From [Mycobacterium] fortunisiensis (GTDB taxonomy: Bacteria; Actinomycetota; Actinomycetes; Mycobacteriales; Mycobacteriaceae): 64,000 bases of DNA. The stretch spans positions 310,001 to 374,000 of the forward strand of contig NZ_VOMB01000023.1 of assembly GCF_019050325.1 (NCBI RefSeq), in the 5' to 3' direction. Below are positions 15,827-26,492 of the stretch, piece by piece (positions within the stretch are counted from its first letter, which is position 1; each line of letters opens with the position of its first letter). Both the position numbers and the translations under genes were made by a program. Below the pieces are notes generated by a model. That model was not told the origin of the DNA. It saw only the letters and a list, made by a program, of their open reading frames with translations, and did not search any database.

Positions 15827-16696
15827 CTAGTGTGCGGCCTCGACCTCGGCCTCCTTGGCCCGCTGCAGCAGCCGGACGAAGTCGGCGATCCCCAGCGTCT
15901 CGCCGCGGCGCGACGGGTCGATGCTGGCGGCCAGCAGCCGCTCGGCCGACTCGTTGCCCGACCCGGCCCAGTCCGCGAACGCGTTGCGCGAGGTCTTGCG
16001 GCGCTGCGCGAAACCGATGTCGATGAGCCCGAACACCTCATCGCGGAACGCAGCGTCGGTGGGCCACGGCGACGTCTCGTACCGGTCGATCCGGACCAGC
16101 CCGGAGTACACCCGCGGGATGGGCCAGAACACCGTCGGCGACACCATGCCGTGCCGGCGCACGTTTCCGTAGAAACGCACCTTGGCACTGGGCACGCCGT
16201 AGTCCTTGCCACCCGGTTCGGCCCCCAAACGCTCGGCCACCTCGGCCTGCACCATGACCATGACCGTGCGAATCGATGGGAATTCGGCCAGCAGGTGCAG
16301 CAGCGCGGGCACCGCCACGTTGTAAGGCAGGTTCGCCACCAGCGCGGTCGGCTGCTCGGTCAGATCCGACGGCATCAGCGTCAGGATGTCCTGGTTGATA
16401 ACGGTGAGCCGGTTGATCTCGCTGTGTGAATGGTCGGCGATGGTGGCCGGCAATTGCTTGGCCAGTACCGGGTCGATCTCCACAGCGGTCACCCGCGCGC
16501 CGCGATCCAGCAGCGGCAGGGTCAGTGACCCCAGACCCGGTCCAACCTCCAGCACATGGTCGTTCCGGTGGATACCGGAGGCCGACACGATGCGCCGAAC
16601 AGTGTTCGCATCATGAACGAAATTCTGGCCAAAGGCCTTGCGTGGCCGAAAGTCGATTTCTTTCGCCAAGCGTCTTATCTCGGTCCGCCCGAGCAA
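15827..16696 (-). CDS. ksgA: 16S rRNA (adenine1518/1519-N6) dimethyltransferase
   Basis: KsgA dimethylates two adjacent adenines in the 3' helix of 16S rRNA. The 289-residue protein contains KAFGQNFVHD, SAM motif I VLEVGPGLGSLT, and the NLPYN catalytic motif. Start choice is uncertain: TTG at 16696 is the only standard alternative start after the upstream in-frame stop; CTG at 16708, overlapping the rpfB stop, is another possibility and has GGAGG about 12 bp upstream. Either way the gene is tightly joined to rpfB, as in M. tuberculosis. Confidence 0.94.
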   Translation of the reverse strand: MLGRTEIRRLAKEIDFRPRKAFGQNFVHDANTVRRIVSASGIHRNDHVLEVGPGLGSLTLPLLDRGARVTAVEIDPVLAKQLPATIADHSHSEINRLTVINQDILTLMPSDLTEQPTALVANLPYNVAVPALLHLLAEFPSIRTVMVMVQAEVAERLGAEPGGKDYGVPSAKVRFYGNVRRHGMVSPTVFWPIPRVYSGLVRIDRYETSPWPTDAAFRDEVFGLIDIGFAQRRKTSRNAFADWAGSGNESAERLLAASIDPSRRGETLGIADFVRLLQRAKEAEVEAAH

Positions 16697-16704
16697 TCGA
16701 ATAG

Positions 16705-17832
16705 TCAGCGCGCCCCAATCCTCCCGCTACACACTGGCCAAGCTCCCCAACCCTGCCGGGCCTGCGTCACCGTAGCAATCGCAATCTGCTCTTCTCTTGT
16801 CGCCAGATCGGCCCTCGGAGCATACCGCAGACCGCCCTGTCGCTCCCAGGTGTTTTGGTCGAATTGGACGCCGCCAAAAAATCCGTTACCTGTGTTAATG
16901 GCCCAGTTACCTCCCGCTTCGCACTGCGCGAGCGAGTCCCACTGGGCCCCGTTGCTGACCGGCGGAACTTCGGTGCCGGGCTTTGCTCCGACCCGCAGCA
17001 CGCCGTCCCGGGCCGGTGTGATGACGACATTGGCTACTGGCAGCCTGCCGGTCTCCACCCCGTTGACCTTGGCTACCGCGTACGTCACGTCCTGGGTGCC
17101 CGGGGCGCCGGGATCCTCCACGACCTGACGGCTCATGTTGAGCGTGGTGTCCTCGATGCGCTTGTTGTCCGGAGCCAACGGCGCCCGCTCGGTCACCTTC
17201 TCGATCCGAATACGGGTCACGTGGACCTGCATACCCTCGGTGACCGGGCTCGATGCCGGCGGATCCACGGTGTCGTTCTGCTCCAGCGGCGCGCCGGCCG
17301 CGGCCAGCAGACCGGCCACGTTCGGGGCGGCCAGATGCACCGTCGACACCTTGCCGCCGTCGTCGATGGTGACGTCCTTGGCACTGACCACCGGCAGGGC
17401 CATCCCGGCCAACGGCACCCGGCTACCGCGAGACGCCGCCGCCGGCGCCTTGTCGGTCATCTTCAGCTGTGCCAGGGCCTCGTCCACCGTGGAGGCGGTG
17501 GTCCACACCTGCTTGCTGTCTTCACCGTCCAGCGACAATTCCAGCGGCCGGCTGCGGCGCAACACGATGGTGTCGGACTGGTGCACGTCCTCCCCGGCGG
17601 CCGGGTAGAGATCGTCACGGTCACCGACGGAAAATCCGTTCTCCTCGACCACATCGATCACCCGGGACTTCATCGTGGTCACGGTCATCGGCGCGCCGTC
17701 GACGCTCAAGGTGACGGTCTTGTGCGACTCGACGGCGTAGCCGCCGGCCGCGGTGAGCGTGACCAGCAGGGCCCCGACCACGCCACGCAGCAGCGGCGAT
17801 CGGGATTCATGAAGTTTGTTGAGCGCGTCCAT
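16705..17832 (-). CDS. rpfB: Resuscitation-promoting factor RpfB
   Basis: A cell-wall lytic factor that promotes resuscitation of dormant mycobacteria. The 375-residue protein has an N-terminal membrane anchor (LLRGVVGALLVTLTAAGGYAV), three DUF348 repeats (about residues 38-190), a G5 domain (about 205-285), and the C-terminal Rpf domain (from about 297) with CEAGGNWAINTGNGFFGGVQ, where the Glu is the catalytic residue; the paired cysteine lies in AWPVCSGR. Domain order and length match M. tuberculosis RpfB. It is in an operon tatD-rpfB-ksgA on the minus strand. Confidence 0.97.
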   Translation of the reverse strand: MDALNKLHESRSPLLRGVVGALLVTLTAAGGYAVESHKTVTLSVDGAPMTVTTMKSRVIDVVEENGFSVGDRDDLYPAAGEDVHQSDTIVLRRSRPLELSLDGEDSKQVWTTASTVDEALAQLKMTDKAPAAASRGSRVPLAGMALPVVSAKDVTIDDGGKVSTVHLAAPNVAGLLAAAGAPLEQNDTVDPPASSPVTEGMQVHVTRIRIEKVTERAPLAPDNKRIEDTTLNMSRQVVEDPGAPGTQDVTYAVAKVNGVETGRLPVANVVITPARDGVLRVGAKPGTEVPPVSNGAQWDSLAQCEAGGNWAINTGNGFFGGVQFDQNTWERQGGLRYAPRADLATREEQIAIATVTQARQGWGAWPVCSGRIGAR

Positions 17833-17922
17833 ATCACCCGCATTTCGGCCCGACGGCAGCGGTCAGCGCCGACGGTAGAGGTTTGATCACAAGACGGTAA
17901 CGAAAAGGTCGAGCCGCGGCAA

Positions 17923-18777
17923 CTAGAGCCGGGAACTCCCGTTAAGTCCGTACACCCGCGCCGCAGTGGCTGCGGTCTCGGACGCGACCTCCTCGGCGGG
18001 CCGGTCCAGCAACTCTGCGAGTGCCCGGACAGTGTATGGCAGGCAGTACGGCTCGTTCGGCGCGCCGCGGAACGGGTGCGGGGTCAGAAACGGCGCGTCG
18101 GTCTCCACCAGGAGCTGCCCGGGCGGGATCAACCGGGCGGCTTCCCGCAGCTCAGCGGCGTTTCGGAAGCTCACCGTGCCCGACAGGCTCAGCACCCAGC
18201 CGGCCGCCACACACGTGTGGGCCATCTCCGGTCCCGACGAAAAACAGTGGAAGATCACTGTCTCGGGCGCCCCTTCGGCGCGCAGCACGTCGAGCACGTC
18301 GGCGTCGGCGTCCCGGTTGTGGATCATCAGCGGCTTGCCGGTGCGCTTGGCCAGATCGATGTGCCAGGCGAAACCGTCACGCTGCTGCGCCGGCGTCGCG
18401 CACCCCTCCAACCGGCCCGGCCAGTACAGGTCCATCCCGGTCTCCCCGACCGCCACGACACGGGGGTGCACGGCGAGGCGCTCCAGCTCCGCCCTGGCCC
18501 CCTCGTCGAGCGCATTGGCCCGGGTGGGATGCAGTGCCACCGCCCCGAAGACCCGGTCGTCGGCCTCCACGGCCGTCGTCACCCAGCGCGCCGAGTCCAG
18601 GTCATCGGCGATGGTGACCACCTGGCCGACCCCGACGGCGGCCGCGCGGTCCACGATCGCCCGGACCTCCTCGGCGCTCTGCGCGCCGCAGGCGTCCAGG
18701 TGCGTGTGCGCGTCGACCAACGGCGCCAGCGGCTCCGGCGCCGGCGGCTTCTCCCTGGCTGAGCGTTTCGAACCCAC
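17923..18777 (-). CDS. tatD: TatD-family metal-dependent DNase
   Basis: A 284-residue TIM-barrel hydrolase: HxH motif VDAHTHLD, the metal-binding Glu in GETGMDLYWPG, the His of HNRDADADV and of IFHCFSSG, and the Asp in ETDAPFLTPHPFRG. Members act as 3'-5' exonucleases. The GTG at 18777 gives about 20 extra residues before the barrel; a later start is possible. The gene diverges from metS with only 24 bp between the two starts, so their promoters overlap. Confidence 0.94.
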   Translation of the reverse strand: MGSKRSAREKPPAPEPLAPLVDAHTHLDACGAQSAEEVRAIVDRAAAVGVGQVVTIADDLDSARWVTTAVEADDRVFGAVALHPTRANALDEGARAELERLAVHPRVVAVGETGMDLYWPGRLEGCATPAQQRDGFAWHIDLAKRTGKPLMIHNRDADADVLDVLRAEGAPETVIFHCFSSGPEMAHTCVAAGWVLSLSGTVSFRNAAELREAARLIPPGQLLVETDAPFLTPHPFRGAPNEPYCLPYTVRALAELLDRPAEEVASETAATAARVYGLNGSSRL

Positions 18778-18801
18778 CGCAACACCATAAGGTGGGACCA
18801 A

Positions 18802-20349
18802 ATGAGTGAGCCTTTCTACATAACTACGGCCATCGCCTACCCCAACGGTGCGCCGCACATCGGGCACGCCTACGAGTACATCGCCACCGACGCGATCGCC
18901 CGGTTCAAGCGCCTCGACGGCTACGACGTGCGCTACCTGACCGGCACCGATGTGCACGGCCAGAAGATGGCCGAGACGGCCGCGGCCGAAGGCATCGCAG
19001 TGGCCGACCTGGCCAACCGCAACTCCGACGTGTTCGAGCAGCTGCAACGCAAGCTCAACATCTCCTTCGACCGGTTCATCCGCACCTCCGATGCCGACCA
19101 CTATGCGGCGTCCAAGGAGATCTGGCGCCGTATGAACGAGGCCGGAGACATCTACCTGGGCACCTACTCCGGCTGGTACTCGGTGCGCGACGAACGCTTC
19201 TTCGCCGAGGACGAGACCATCGAAGGTCCCGACGGCACCCGCACCGCGATCGAGACCGGCACGCCGGTCACCTGGACCGAGGAACAGACCTACTTCTTCC
19301 GGTTGTCGGCCTATGCCGAGCGCCTGCTCGCCCACTACCAGGCCCACCCCGAGTTCATCGGCCCCGACGTGCGCCGCAACGAGATCGTCAGCTTCGTCTC
19401 CGGCGGCCTCAAAGACCTGTCGATCTCGCGAACCACGTTCGATTGGGGTGTGCCGGTCCCCGACCATCCCGACCACGTCATGTACGTCTGGGTGGACGCG
19501 CTGACGAATTACCTGACCGGCGTGGGTTTTCCGGACACCGCCTCGGAGTCCTTTCAGAAGTACTGGCCGGCCAAGCTGCACATGATCGGCAAGGACATCA
19601 TCCGGTTCCACAGCGTGTACTGGCCGGCGTTCTTGATGTCGGCCGGGATCGCGCTGCCCGAACGGGTTTTCGCGCACGGGTTCATCAACGTCAAGGGCGA
19701 GAAGATGAGCAAGTCGGTCGGCAACGTGGTGGATCCCATCGCGCTCGTCGACACCTTCGGGCTCGACCAGGTGCGCTACTTCTTCCTGCGCGAGGTGTCG
19801 TTCGGTCAGGACGGCAGCTACAGCGAGGAAGCCATCATCGGCCGGATCAACGCCGACCTGGCCAACGAACTCGGCAACCTGGCGCAACGCTCGCTGTCGA
19901 TGGTGGCCAAGAACCTCGACGGCATCGTGCCCGACCCGGGCACGCTCGACGACGAGGACACCGCGCTGCTGGACCTGGCCGATGATCTGCTCGGCCAGGT
20001 GCGTGCGCACTACGACGTGCCGGCGATGCACCTTGCCCTGGAAGCGATCTGGTCGGTGCTGGGTGCGGCCAACCGCTACTTCTCCGCGCAGGAACCGTGG
20101 GTGCTGCGCAAGTCCGAGGATCCCGTCGACCAACAGCGGTTCGGTACCGTGCTGTACACGACGCTGGAGGTGGTGCGGATCGCCGCGCTGCTGACGCAGC
20201 CGGTGATGCCGGACTCGACGGCCAAGCTGCTGGACCTGCTCGGCCAGCCGACCGATGCCCGTGACTTCGGCTCGATCGGCACCCGGATCAAGCCCGGTAC
20301 CGAATTGCCCGCTCCGACCGGGGTTTTCCCCCGCTATCAGATGGACTGA
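18802..20349 (+). CDS. metS: Methionyl-tRNA synthetase
   Basis: A 515-residue class I synthetase: HIGH motif NGAPHIGHAYEYIATD near the N-terminus, KMSKS motif GEKMSKSVGN, and an anticodon-binding helical domain at the C-terminus. No Zn-knuckle cysteine set is visible in the connective region, matching the single-knuckle-less MetRS type of mycobacteria. The C-terminal tRNA-binding extension is absent. gdhA begins one base after the stop. Confidence 0.97.
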   Translation: MSEPFYITTAIAYPNGAPHIGHAYEYIATDAIARFKRLDGYDVRYLTGTDVHGQKMAETAAAEGIAVADLANRNSDVFEQLQRKLNISFDRFIRTSDADHYAASKEIWRRMNEAGDIYLGTYSGWYSVRDERFFAEDETIEGPDGTRTAIETGTPVTWTEEQTYFFRLSAYAERLLAHYQAHPEFIGPDVRRNEIVSFVSGGLKDLSISRTTFDWGVPVPDHPDHVMYVWVDALTNYLTGVGFPDTASESFQKYWPAKLHMIGKDIIRFHSVYWPAFLMSAGIALPERVFAHGFINVKGEKMSKSVGNVVDPIALVDTFGLDQVRYFFLREVSFGQDGSYSEEAIIGRINADLANELGNLAQRSLSMVAKNLDGIVPDPGTLDDEDTALLDLADDLLGQVRAHYDVPAMHLALEAIWSVLGAANRYFSAQEPWVLRKSEDPVDQQRFGTVLYTTLEVVRIAALLTQPVMPDSTAKLLDLLGQPTDARDFGSIGTRIKPGTELPAPTGVFPRYQMD

Positions 20350-20350
20350 C

Positions 20351-21700
<1,350 letters not shown>

Positions 21701-21735
21701 GCGCACCGTGATCTGACCCACATCCTCGCAGGGTC

Positions 21736-21762
21736 TGTCACAAAACCGGGTCGCGCGGTGTC
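21736..21762 (+). promoter_or_regulatory. ECF41-type sigma factor promoter
   Basis: TGTCACA at 21736-21742 followed after 16 bp by TGTC at 21759-21762. The published ECF41 target pattern, as I recall it, is TGTCACA-N16-CGTC, so the -35 part is exact and the -10 part differs at one base. It lies 33 bp upstream of the oxidoreductase-sigma factor operon, so the sigma factor should drive its own operon. Confidence 0.75.
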
Positions 21763-21794
21763 TTGAGGGCACAAGCCTTTTGAGAGGAGACACC

Positions 21795-22988
21795 ATGACC
21801 GACAGAACTGCACAGCACACCCGGGTTGTCGTGATCGGCGGCGGATACGCCGGGGTGCTGGCGGCCAACCATCTGCAGAGCGGGCCCGGAGTGGCTGTCA
21901 CGCTGGTGAATCCACGACCCGAGTTCGTCGAGCGGATCCGGCTGCACCAGCTTGCCGCCGGCAACCACACCGCCACTGCTGACTACGCCGAGTTGCTCGG
22001 TGCCGGAGTGCGGCTCGTGGTCGACGGTGCCGAGCGCATCGACGCCGGCCTACGGCAGGTGCAGCTGACGTCCGGCACGGTGCTCGATTACGACTATCTG
22101 ATCTATGCCGTCGGCAGCACCGGCGGGGTGCCTGCCTCGGTGCCCGGCGCCGCTGAATTCGCCTATCCCCTTTCGGAACTCGAAGAAGCCCACCGGCTGC
22201 GGGCCCGGCTGCAGGATGTCCCGACGTCCGCGCCGGTGGTCGTGGTGGGCGGTGGCCTGACCGGGATCGAGGCGGCCGCCGAGCTTGCCGAGGCGGGCCG
22301 GGCCGTCACCCTGGTCACCGATGTGGTGGGCGCCTCGGTGGGCACTGGGGCGCGCCGCTCGATCGTCAAGGCGCTGACCAAGCTGGGTGTCTCGATCATC
22401 GACGGACCCGAGATCCTGGTGACCGGAGTCGAGGCCGACGCTGTCACGCTGGCCGACGGAAACCGGCTGCCCAGCGCGGTGACGGTGTGGACCACCGGAT
22501 TCCGGGTGCCCGGACTGGGCGCCGCCAGCGGCCTGCGCACCGACGAGCTGGGCCGGCTGCTCACCGATGAAACCCTGACCAGCATCGACGACGCCCGCAT
22601 CGTGGCCGCCGGCGATGCGGCCGCGCCGTCGGGCGTTCCGCTGCGGATGAGCTGCCAGTCGGCGGGCCCGATGGGCATCCAGGCCGCCAACACCGTGCTG
22701 GCCCGCATCGCCGGGGAGCAACCGGCCGTGCTCAACCAGGCATTCGCCGGGCAGTGCGTGAGCGTCGGACGCCACGCCGGGACCGTGCAGCTGTGCCATT
22801 CCGACGACAGCCCGCGCCGGGCCTACCTCGGCGGGCGCACCGGGGCTTTCGTCAAGGAGCAGGTGTGCCGCGCGACCGTGACGTTCATGCGCAAGGAGGG
22901 CCTCAAGCCGGGGTCGTACTTCTGGTTCAAGGGCGGCAACCGGGCCCGCCAGCTCGCCGAAGCGCAGCAGGAGGCACCGGTCCGATGA
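21795..22988 (+). CDS. FAD/NAD(P)-dependent oxidoreductase (NDH-2-like)
   Basis: A 397-residue two-dinucleotide-fold flavoprotein: FAD-binding VVVIGGGYAGVLAANHLQSG at the N-terminus, NAD(P)-binding VVVVGGGLTGIEAAAELAEA around residue 150, and the FAD-contacting DARIVAAGDAAA near residue 275. It resembles type II NADH dehydrogenases but lacks an obvious C-terminal membrane helix. GAGAGGAG precedes the ATG. It overlaps the ECF41 sigma gene (ATGA). ECF41 factors typically sit next to one carboxymuconolactone decarboxylase, oxidoreductase or epimerase gene, and this is that partner. The electron acceptor is unknown. Confidence 0.9.
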   Translation: MTDRTAQHTRVVVIGGGYAGVLAANHLQSGPGVAVTLVNPRPEFVERIRLHQLAAGNHTATADYAELLGAGVRLVVDGAERIDAGLRQVQLTSGTVLDYDYLIYAVGSTGGVPASVPGAAEFAYPLSELEEAHRLRARLQDVPTSAPVVVVGGGLTGIEAAAELAEAGRAVTLVTDVVGASVGTGARRSIVKALTKLGVSIIDGPEILVTGVEADAVTLADGNRLPSAVTVWTTGFRVPGLGAASGLRTDELGRLLTDETLTSIDDARIVAAGDAAAPSGVPLRMSCQSAGPMGIQAANTVLARIAGEQPAVLNQAFAGQCVSVGRHAGTVQLCHSDDSPRRAYLGGRTGAFVKEQVCRATVTFMRKEGLKPGSYFWFKGGNRARQLAEAQQEAPVR

Positions 22989-23899
22989 ACGGCGCCGGCG
23001 CAGGTAACTCGAACGAGCACGCCGAACGGTTCACGCTGCTGCGGCCGCTGCTGTTCACGATTGCTTACGAAATCCTCGGAACAGCAACCGAATCCGATGA
23101 TGTGCTGCAGGAGAGTTACCTGCGCTGGTCCGAGGTGGACCTCGATACCGTGCAGGACACCAAGGCGTACCTGGCCCAGCTGGTGACCCGCCAGGCACTC
23201 AACGCACTGCGCGCCCAGTCACGCCGGCGCGAGGAGTATGTCGGCCCATGGCTACCCGAGCCGCTGCTGCTCGAGGAGCGTGACGCTTCAGCAGATGTGG
23301 TGCTGGCCGAGTCGGTGTCGATGGCCATGCTGGTGGTGTTGGAAACCCTGACCCCCGACGAACGCGCGGTGTTCGTGCTGCGCGAGGTGTTCGGCTTCAG
23401 CCACGACGAGATCGCCTCGGCCATCGGCAAATCCGCGAGCGCGGTGCGTCAGATGGCCCATCGGGCCCGCGAGCACGTGCAGGCGCGGCGCAAGCGCTTC
23501 GAGCCCGTCGACCTCGCCGAGTCCACCCGGGTCACCGAGCAGTTCCTGGCAGCGGCGTCCACCGGTGACGTGGACGGCCTGCTGGCCCTGCTGGCACCGG
23601 ATGCGGTCTACACCGCCGACAGCGGCGGTAAGGCCAGCGCGGCCCGGCGACCTGTCGTGGGAGCGCCGAAGGTGGCGGCAATGCTGGTCGGTCTGTTCCG
23701 CGCCGCCGACCGCATCCCGGGGCTGCAGTTCGAACTGATCACGTGCAACGGCGAACCGGCGATGCTGATCCGCAGCGATGCCGGCATGGAAGGGGTGTTC
23801 ACCATCGAGGTCATCGACGGCAAGATCACCCACTTCTACGCCATGCGCAATCCCGACAAGCTGACCGGCGTGGATGTCCCGCGGGTGATCAGCCGCTGA
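22985..23899 (+). CDS. ECF41-group sigma factor (SigJ-like)
   Basis: A 304-residue extracytoplasmic-function sigma factor with a self-regulating C-terminal extension. Region 2 spans about residues 17-80 and region 4 about 118-170 (ERAVFVLREVFGFSHDEIA). The linker has WLPEP (residues 89-93) and the SnoaL-like extension (about 180-304) has DSGGK (212-216) and NPDKL (289-293), the ECF41 signature positions; the second is usually DGGGR/K, so Ser replaces one Gly. No anti-sigma gene is adjacent, as expected for this group. It is translationally coupled to the oxidoreductase. Confidence 0.92.
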   Translation: MNGAGAGNSNEHAERFTLLRPLLFTIAYEILGTATESDDVLQESYLRWSEVDLDTVQDTKAYLAQLVTRQALNALRAQSRRREEYVGPWLPEPLLLEERDASADVVLAESVSMAMLVVLETLTPDERAVFVLREVFGFSHDEIASAIGKSASAVRQMAHRAREHVQARRKRFEPVDLAESTRVTEQFLAAASTGDVDGLLALLAPDAVYTADSGGKASAARRPVVGAPKVAAMLVGLFRAADRIPGLQFELITCNGEPAMLIRSDAGMEGVFTIEVIDGKITHFYAMRNPDKLTGVDVPRVISR

Positions 23900-23919
23900 G
23901 GTTCTGCCAAGCTGATGGC

Positions 23920-25164
23920 ATGCGGATCGAGCGGCTCGGTGCCCTGGGCGATGCCCCGGCGGTGTTGCGCGGCGTGGCCGCGGCCGCCCGGGTCGCCGGT
24001 CTGCCCCCACCGGCCGCGGTGATCGGCGATTGGTTTTCCTCCCGGGCGGTCATCGCCCCGTCGGTGTCGGTGGTGCCGGTCGCCCCCGGCGCGGCCTTCG
24101 ATGTGGCGCAACAGGCTTCGGGGCCGGCCGGTGCCGTCGGCGGCGGGTGGTTCGGCCACCTGTGTTACCCGGACCCCGGTTCCGACGGCGCTGAGCCGCG
24201 CATCCCGGTGGCCGCCGGCGGCTGGTCGGACTGCGTGCTGCGCCAGGACGCCGACGACGTTTGGTGGTTCGAAAGCCTCAGCGGCACAACACTTCCCACC
24301 TGGCTCGGGCACCTGCAGCCGGCCGCGCCCGGGCCCTACCAGCTCACCTGGACCGCCCCTGACCGGGACCGGCACCGCCGCGGTGTGCTGGCCTGCCTGG
24401 AGGCCATCGCCGCCGGCGAGGTGTATCAGGCCTGCGTGTGCACCCGGTTCACCGGCCGCATCGACGGGGACCCCCTCGACTTCTTCACCGACGCGGTGGC
24501 CCGCACCGCACCGGCGCGGGCCGCATACGTGGCCGGCGAGTGGGGCGCGGTGGCCTCGTTGTCGCCCGAACTGTTCCTGTACCGGGCCGGGACGCTCGTG
24601 GCGTCCAGCCCGATCAAGGGCACCCTGCCCCGCGACGCCGACCCGGCCGGGCTGCTGACCTCGGTCAAGGACGTCGCCGAGAACATCATGATCGTCGACC
24701 TGGTGCGCAACGACCTGGGCCGGGTGGCGGCGACGGGCAGCGTCACGGTGCCCGAGCTCCTCGCGGTGCGCCCGGCGCCGGGGGTCTGGCACCTGGTCTC
24801 CACCGTCACCGCCGAGGTGCCGGAGCGGGTACCGATGGGCGCACTGCTGGACGCCACCTTCCCGCCGGCCTCGGTCACCGGCACCCCCAAACGGCGGGCC
24901 CGGCAGCTGTTGCAGCACTGGGAGCCGCATCGACGCGGAATCTATTGCGGCACAGTTGGGCTCGCTTCACCAGTGGCCGGCACCGAACTCAACGTGGCGA
25001 TCCGCACCGTGGAGTTCGGCGCCGACGGCTCGGCGATCCTCGGCGTCGGTGGCGGTATCACCGCCGATTCCGATGTCGATGCCGAATGGGACGAATGCCT
25101 GCACAAGGCCGCATCGATCGTGCAGCTTCCGGCCCTCACTCCGCCTGGCGTACAACGGGTTTGA
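23920..25164 (+). CDS. pabB: Aminodeoxychorismate synthase component I
   Basis: PabB converts chorismate plus ammonia to aminodeoxychorismate on the way to p-aminobenzoate and folate. The 414-residue chorismate-binding enzyme shows SPELFL, SSPIKGTLPRDAD with the active-site Lys, VKDVAENIMIVDLVRNDLG, and PPASVTGTPKRRA. The N-terminal 90 residues are divergent. Position next to metS/pmt matches Rv1005c in M. tuberculosis. No lyase domain is fused. Confidence 0.93.
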   Translation: MRIERLGALGDAPAVLRGVAAAARVAGLPPPAAVIGDWFSSRAVIAPSVSVVPVAPGAAFDVAQQASGPAGAVGGGWFGHLCYPDPGSDGAEPRIPVAAGGWSDCVLRQDADDVWWFESLSGTTLPTWLGHLQPAAPGPYQLTWTAPDRDRHRRGVLACLEAIAAGEVYQACVCTRFTGRIDGDPLDFFTDAVARTAPARAAYVAGEWGAVASLSPELFLYRAGTLVASSPIKGTLPRDADPAGLLTSVKDVAENIMIVDLVRNDLGRVAATGSVTVPELLAVRPAPGVWHLVSTVTAEVPERVPMGALLDATFPPASVTGTPKRRARQLLQHWEPHRRGIYCGTVGLASPVAGTELNVAIRTVEFGADGSAILGVGGGITADSDVDAEWDECLHKAASIVQLPALTPPGVQRV

Positions 25165-25173
25165 CCGCAGCGG

Positions 25174-25560
25174 TCAGGGCAACTGGCCGCCGTCCGCGAT
25201 GGCCGGGCCGGCCGTCAGCGCCGAACCCCACATCGCGAGCGTGGCGGCGAACACCCCCGCATCCGGGGACTCGGGGTGCCAGGCCGTTATCTCAAGGGCG
25301 ATGGGTACGAAGCTGTTGCCTTCATACTTGGGCATCGCGGCGTACGCCTGCACCCTGCCCTCCTGGATGAGCGGAGCGATGATGTTGAGGTCGACACCGG
25401 CCTTCGACTCCGTCGAACCGAGCGGACAGTACACCACGTTCTGGGGATGGTCGGGCCCGCCGAACTCCGCCGGGGTGAGAAGTACCCGCTCCAGTTGTCC
25501 CTGTGCACAAAGCTGTTCGGCCTTTTCCGCGGAATCGACCATAGAGAAATCCGGACCCAT
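25174..25560 (-). CDS. Hypothetical protein, 128 residues
   Basis: I do not recognise this family. The protein has no signal peptide or membrane segment and looks like a single alpha/beta domain: LERVLLTPAEFGG, VVYCPLGSTESKAGVDL, and a C-terminal part WHPESPDAGVF followed by an Ala/Gly-rich helix. Codon use fits the genome. It is convergent with pabB with a 9-bp gap. An internal start (MVDSAEK) 18 bases in is an alternative. Confidence 0.6.
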   Translation of the reverse strand: MGPDFSMVDSAEKAEQLCAQGQLERVLLTPAEFGGPDHPQNVVYCPLGSTESKAGVDLNIIAPLIQEGRVQAYAAMPKYEGNSFVPIALEITAWHPESPDAGVFAATLAMWGSALTAGPAIADGGQLP

Positions 25561-25631
25561 GGCCCCACCCTAACCGCGGTCGCACACCCTCAGATGCACG
25601 AAAATATGCCACCGCCGCGGCAGCCGTGGTG

Positions 25632-26468
25632 TCAGTCGCGGGCGCGCAGCACCGCATCGTAGAGCTCATTCCGCGACGGTGCGCCCGGGTGCGCGGCGAT
25701 GACCTGGGCACAGGCGTCCTTGACCCGGGCCCCGTCGGCCACCAGTTCTTCGACCTGCGCCACCAGCGTCGCCAGCTCCACGGTCGGCGTGCCCCCGGCC
25801 AGCACCACGGTGATCTCGCCCAGCACGCCGTCGGCGGCCCACTCGGCGAGCTCGCCCAGGCGGCCGCGGCGGATCTCCTCGTGGGTCTTGGTCAGTTCGC
25901 GGCACACCACGGCGCGCCGCTCGGGCCCCAGCACCTCGACGGCGTCGCGCAGGGTCTCGGCCAGCCGGCGCGGGGACTCGAAGAACACGCAGGTGCGTGG
26001 TTCGGCGGCCAGGGTCTGCAGCCAGGCCCGCCGGGCGGCGTGTTTGCGCGGGGCGAAGCCCTCGAAGCAGAACCGGTCCGAGGCCAGCCCGGACACCGCC
26101 AACGCCGTCGTCACCGCACTCGGACCGGGCAGGCACGTCACCGGCAGATCAGCCTCGGCGCAGGCCGCCACCAGCCGATAGCCCGGATCGTTGATCAGCG
26201 GCATGCCGGCATCGCTGACCACCAGCACCGTCGCACCCGCGGCGATCTCGTCGAGCAGGCCGGGCACCCGGCTCGCCTCGTTCTGGTCGAAGAAGCTCAT
26301 GATCCGGCCGGCCGGTTGCACGCCCAGCGCTTGGGCCAGCGCGCGGACCCGCCGGGTGTCCTCGGCCGCCACGATGTCGGCCGTCGACAGCGCCTCGATC
26401 AGACGGGCCGAGGCATCATCGGGCCGACCCAGCGGCGTGGCGCCGATCAGTAGTTTGCCGGGTGTCAC
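25632..26468 (-). CDS. rsmI: 16S rRNA (cytidine1402-2'-O)-methyltransferase
   Basis: RsmI methylates C1402 in the decoding centre. The 278-residue protein is of the tetrapyrrole-methylase fold: LIGATPLGRPDDASARLIE at the N-terminus, AAEDTRRVRAL, SDAGMPLINDPGYRLV, and PGPSAVTTALAVSGL. It is divergent from pmt by 24 bp, exactly as Rv1003 and Rv1002c are arranged in M. tuberculosis. Confidence 0.95.
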   Translation of the reverse strand: MTPGKLLIGATPLGRPDDASARLIEALSTADIVAAEDTRRVRALAQALGVQPAGRIMSFFDQNEASRVPGLLDEIAAGATVLVVSDAGMPLINDPGYRLVAACAEADLPVTCLPGPSAVTTALAVSGLASDRFCFEGFAPRKHAARRAWLQTLAAEPRTCVFFESPRRLAETLRDAVEVLGPERRAVVCRELTKTHEEIRRGRLGELAEWAADGVLGEITVVLAGGTPTVELATLVAQVEELVADGARVKDACAQVIAAHPGAPSRNELYDAVLRARD

Positions 26469-26492
26469 GCCCGACAGCCTACGATCGCTTGC

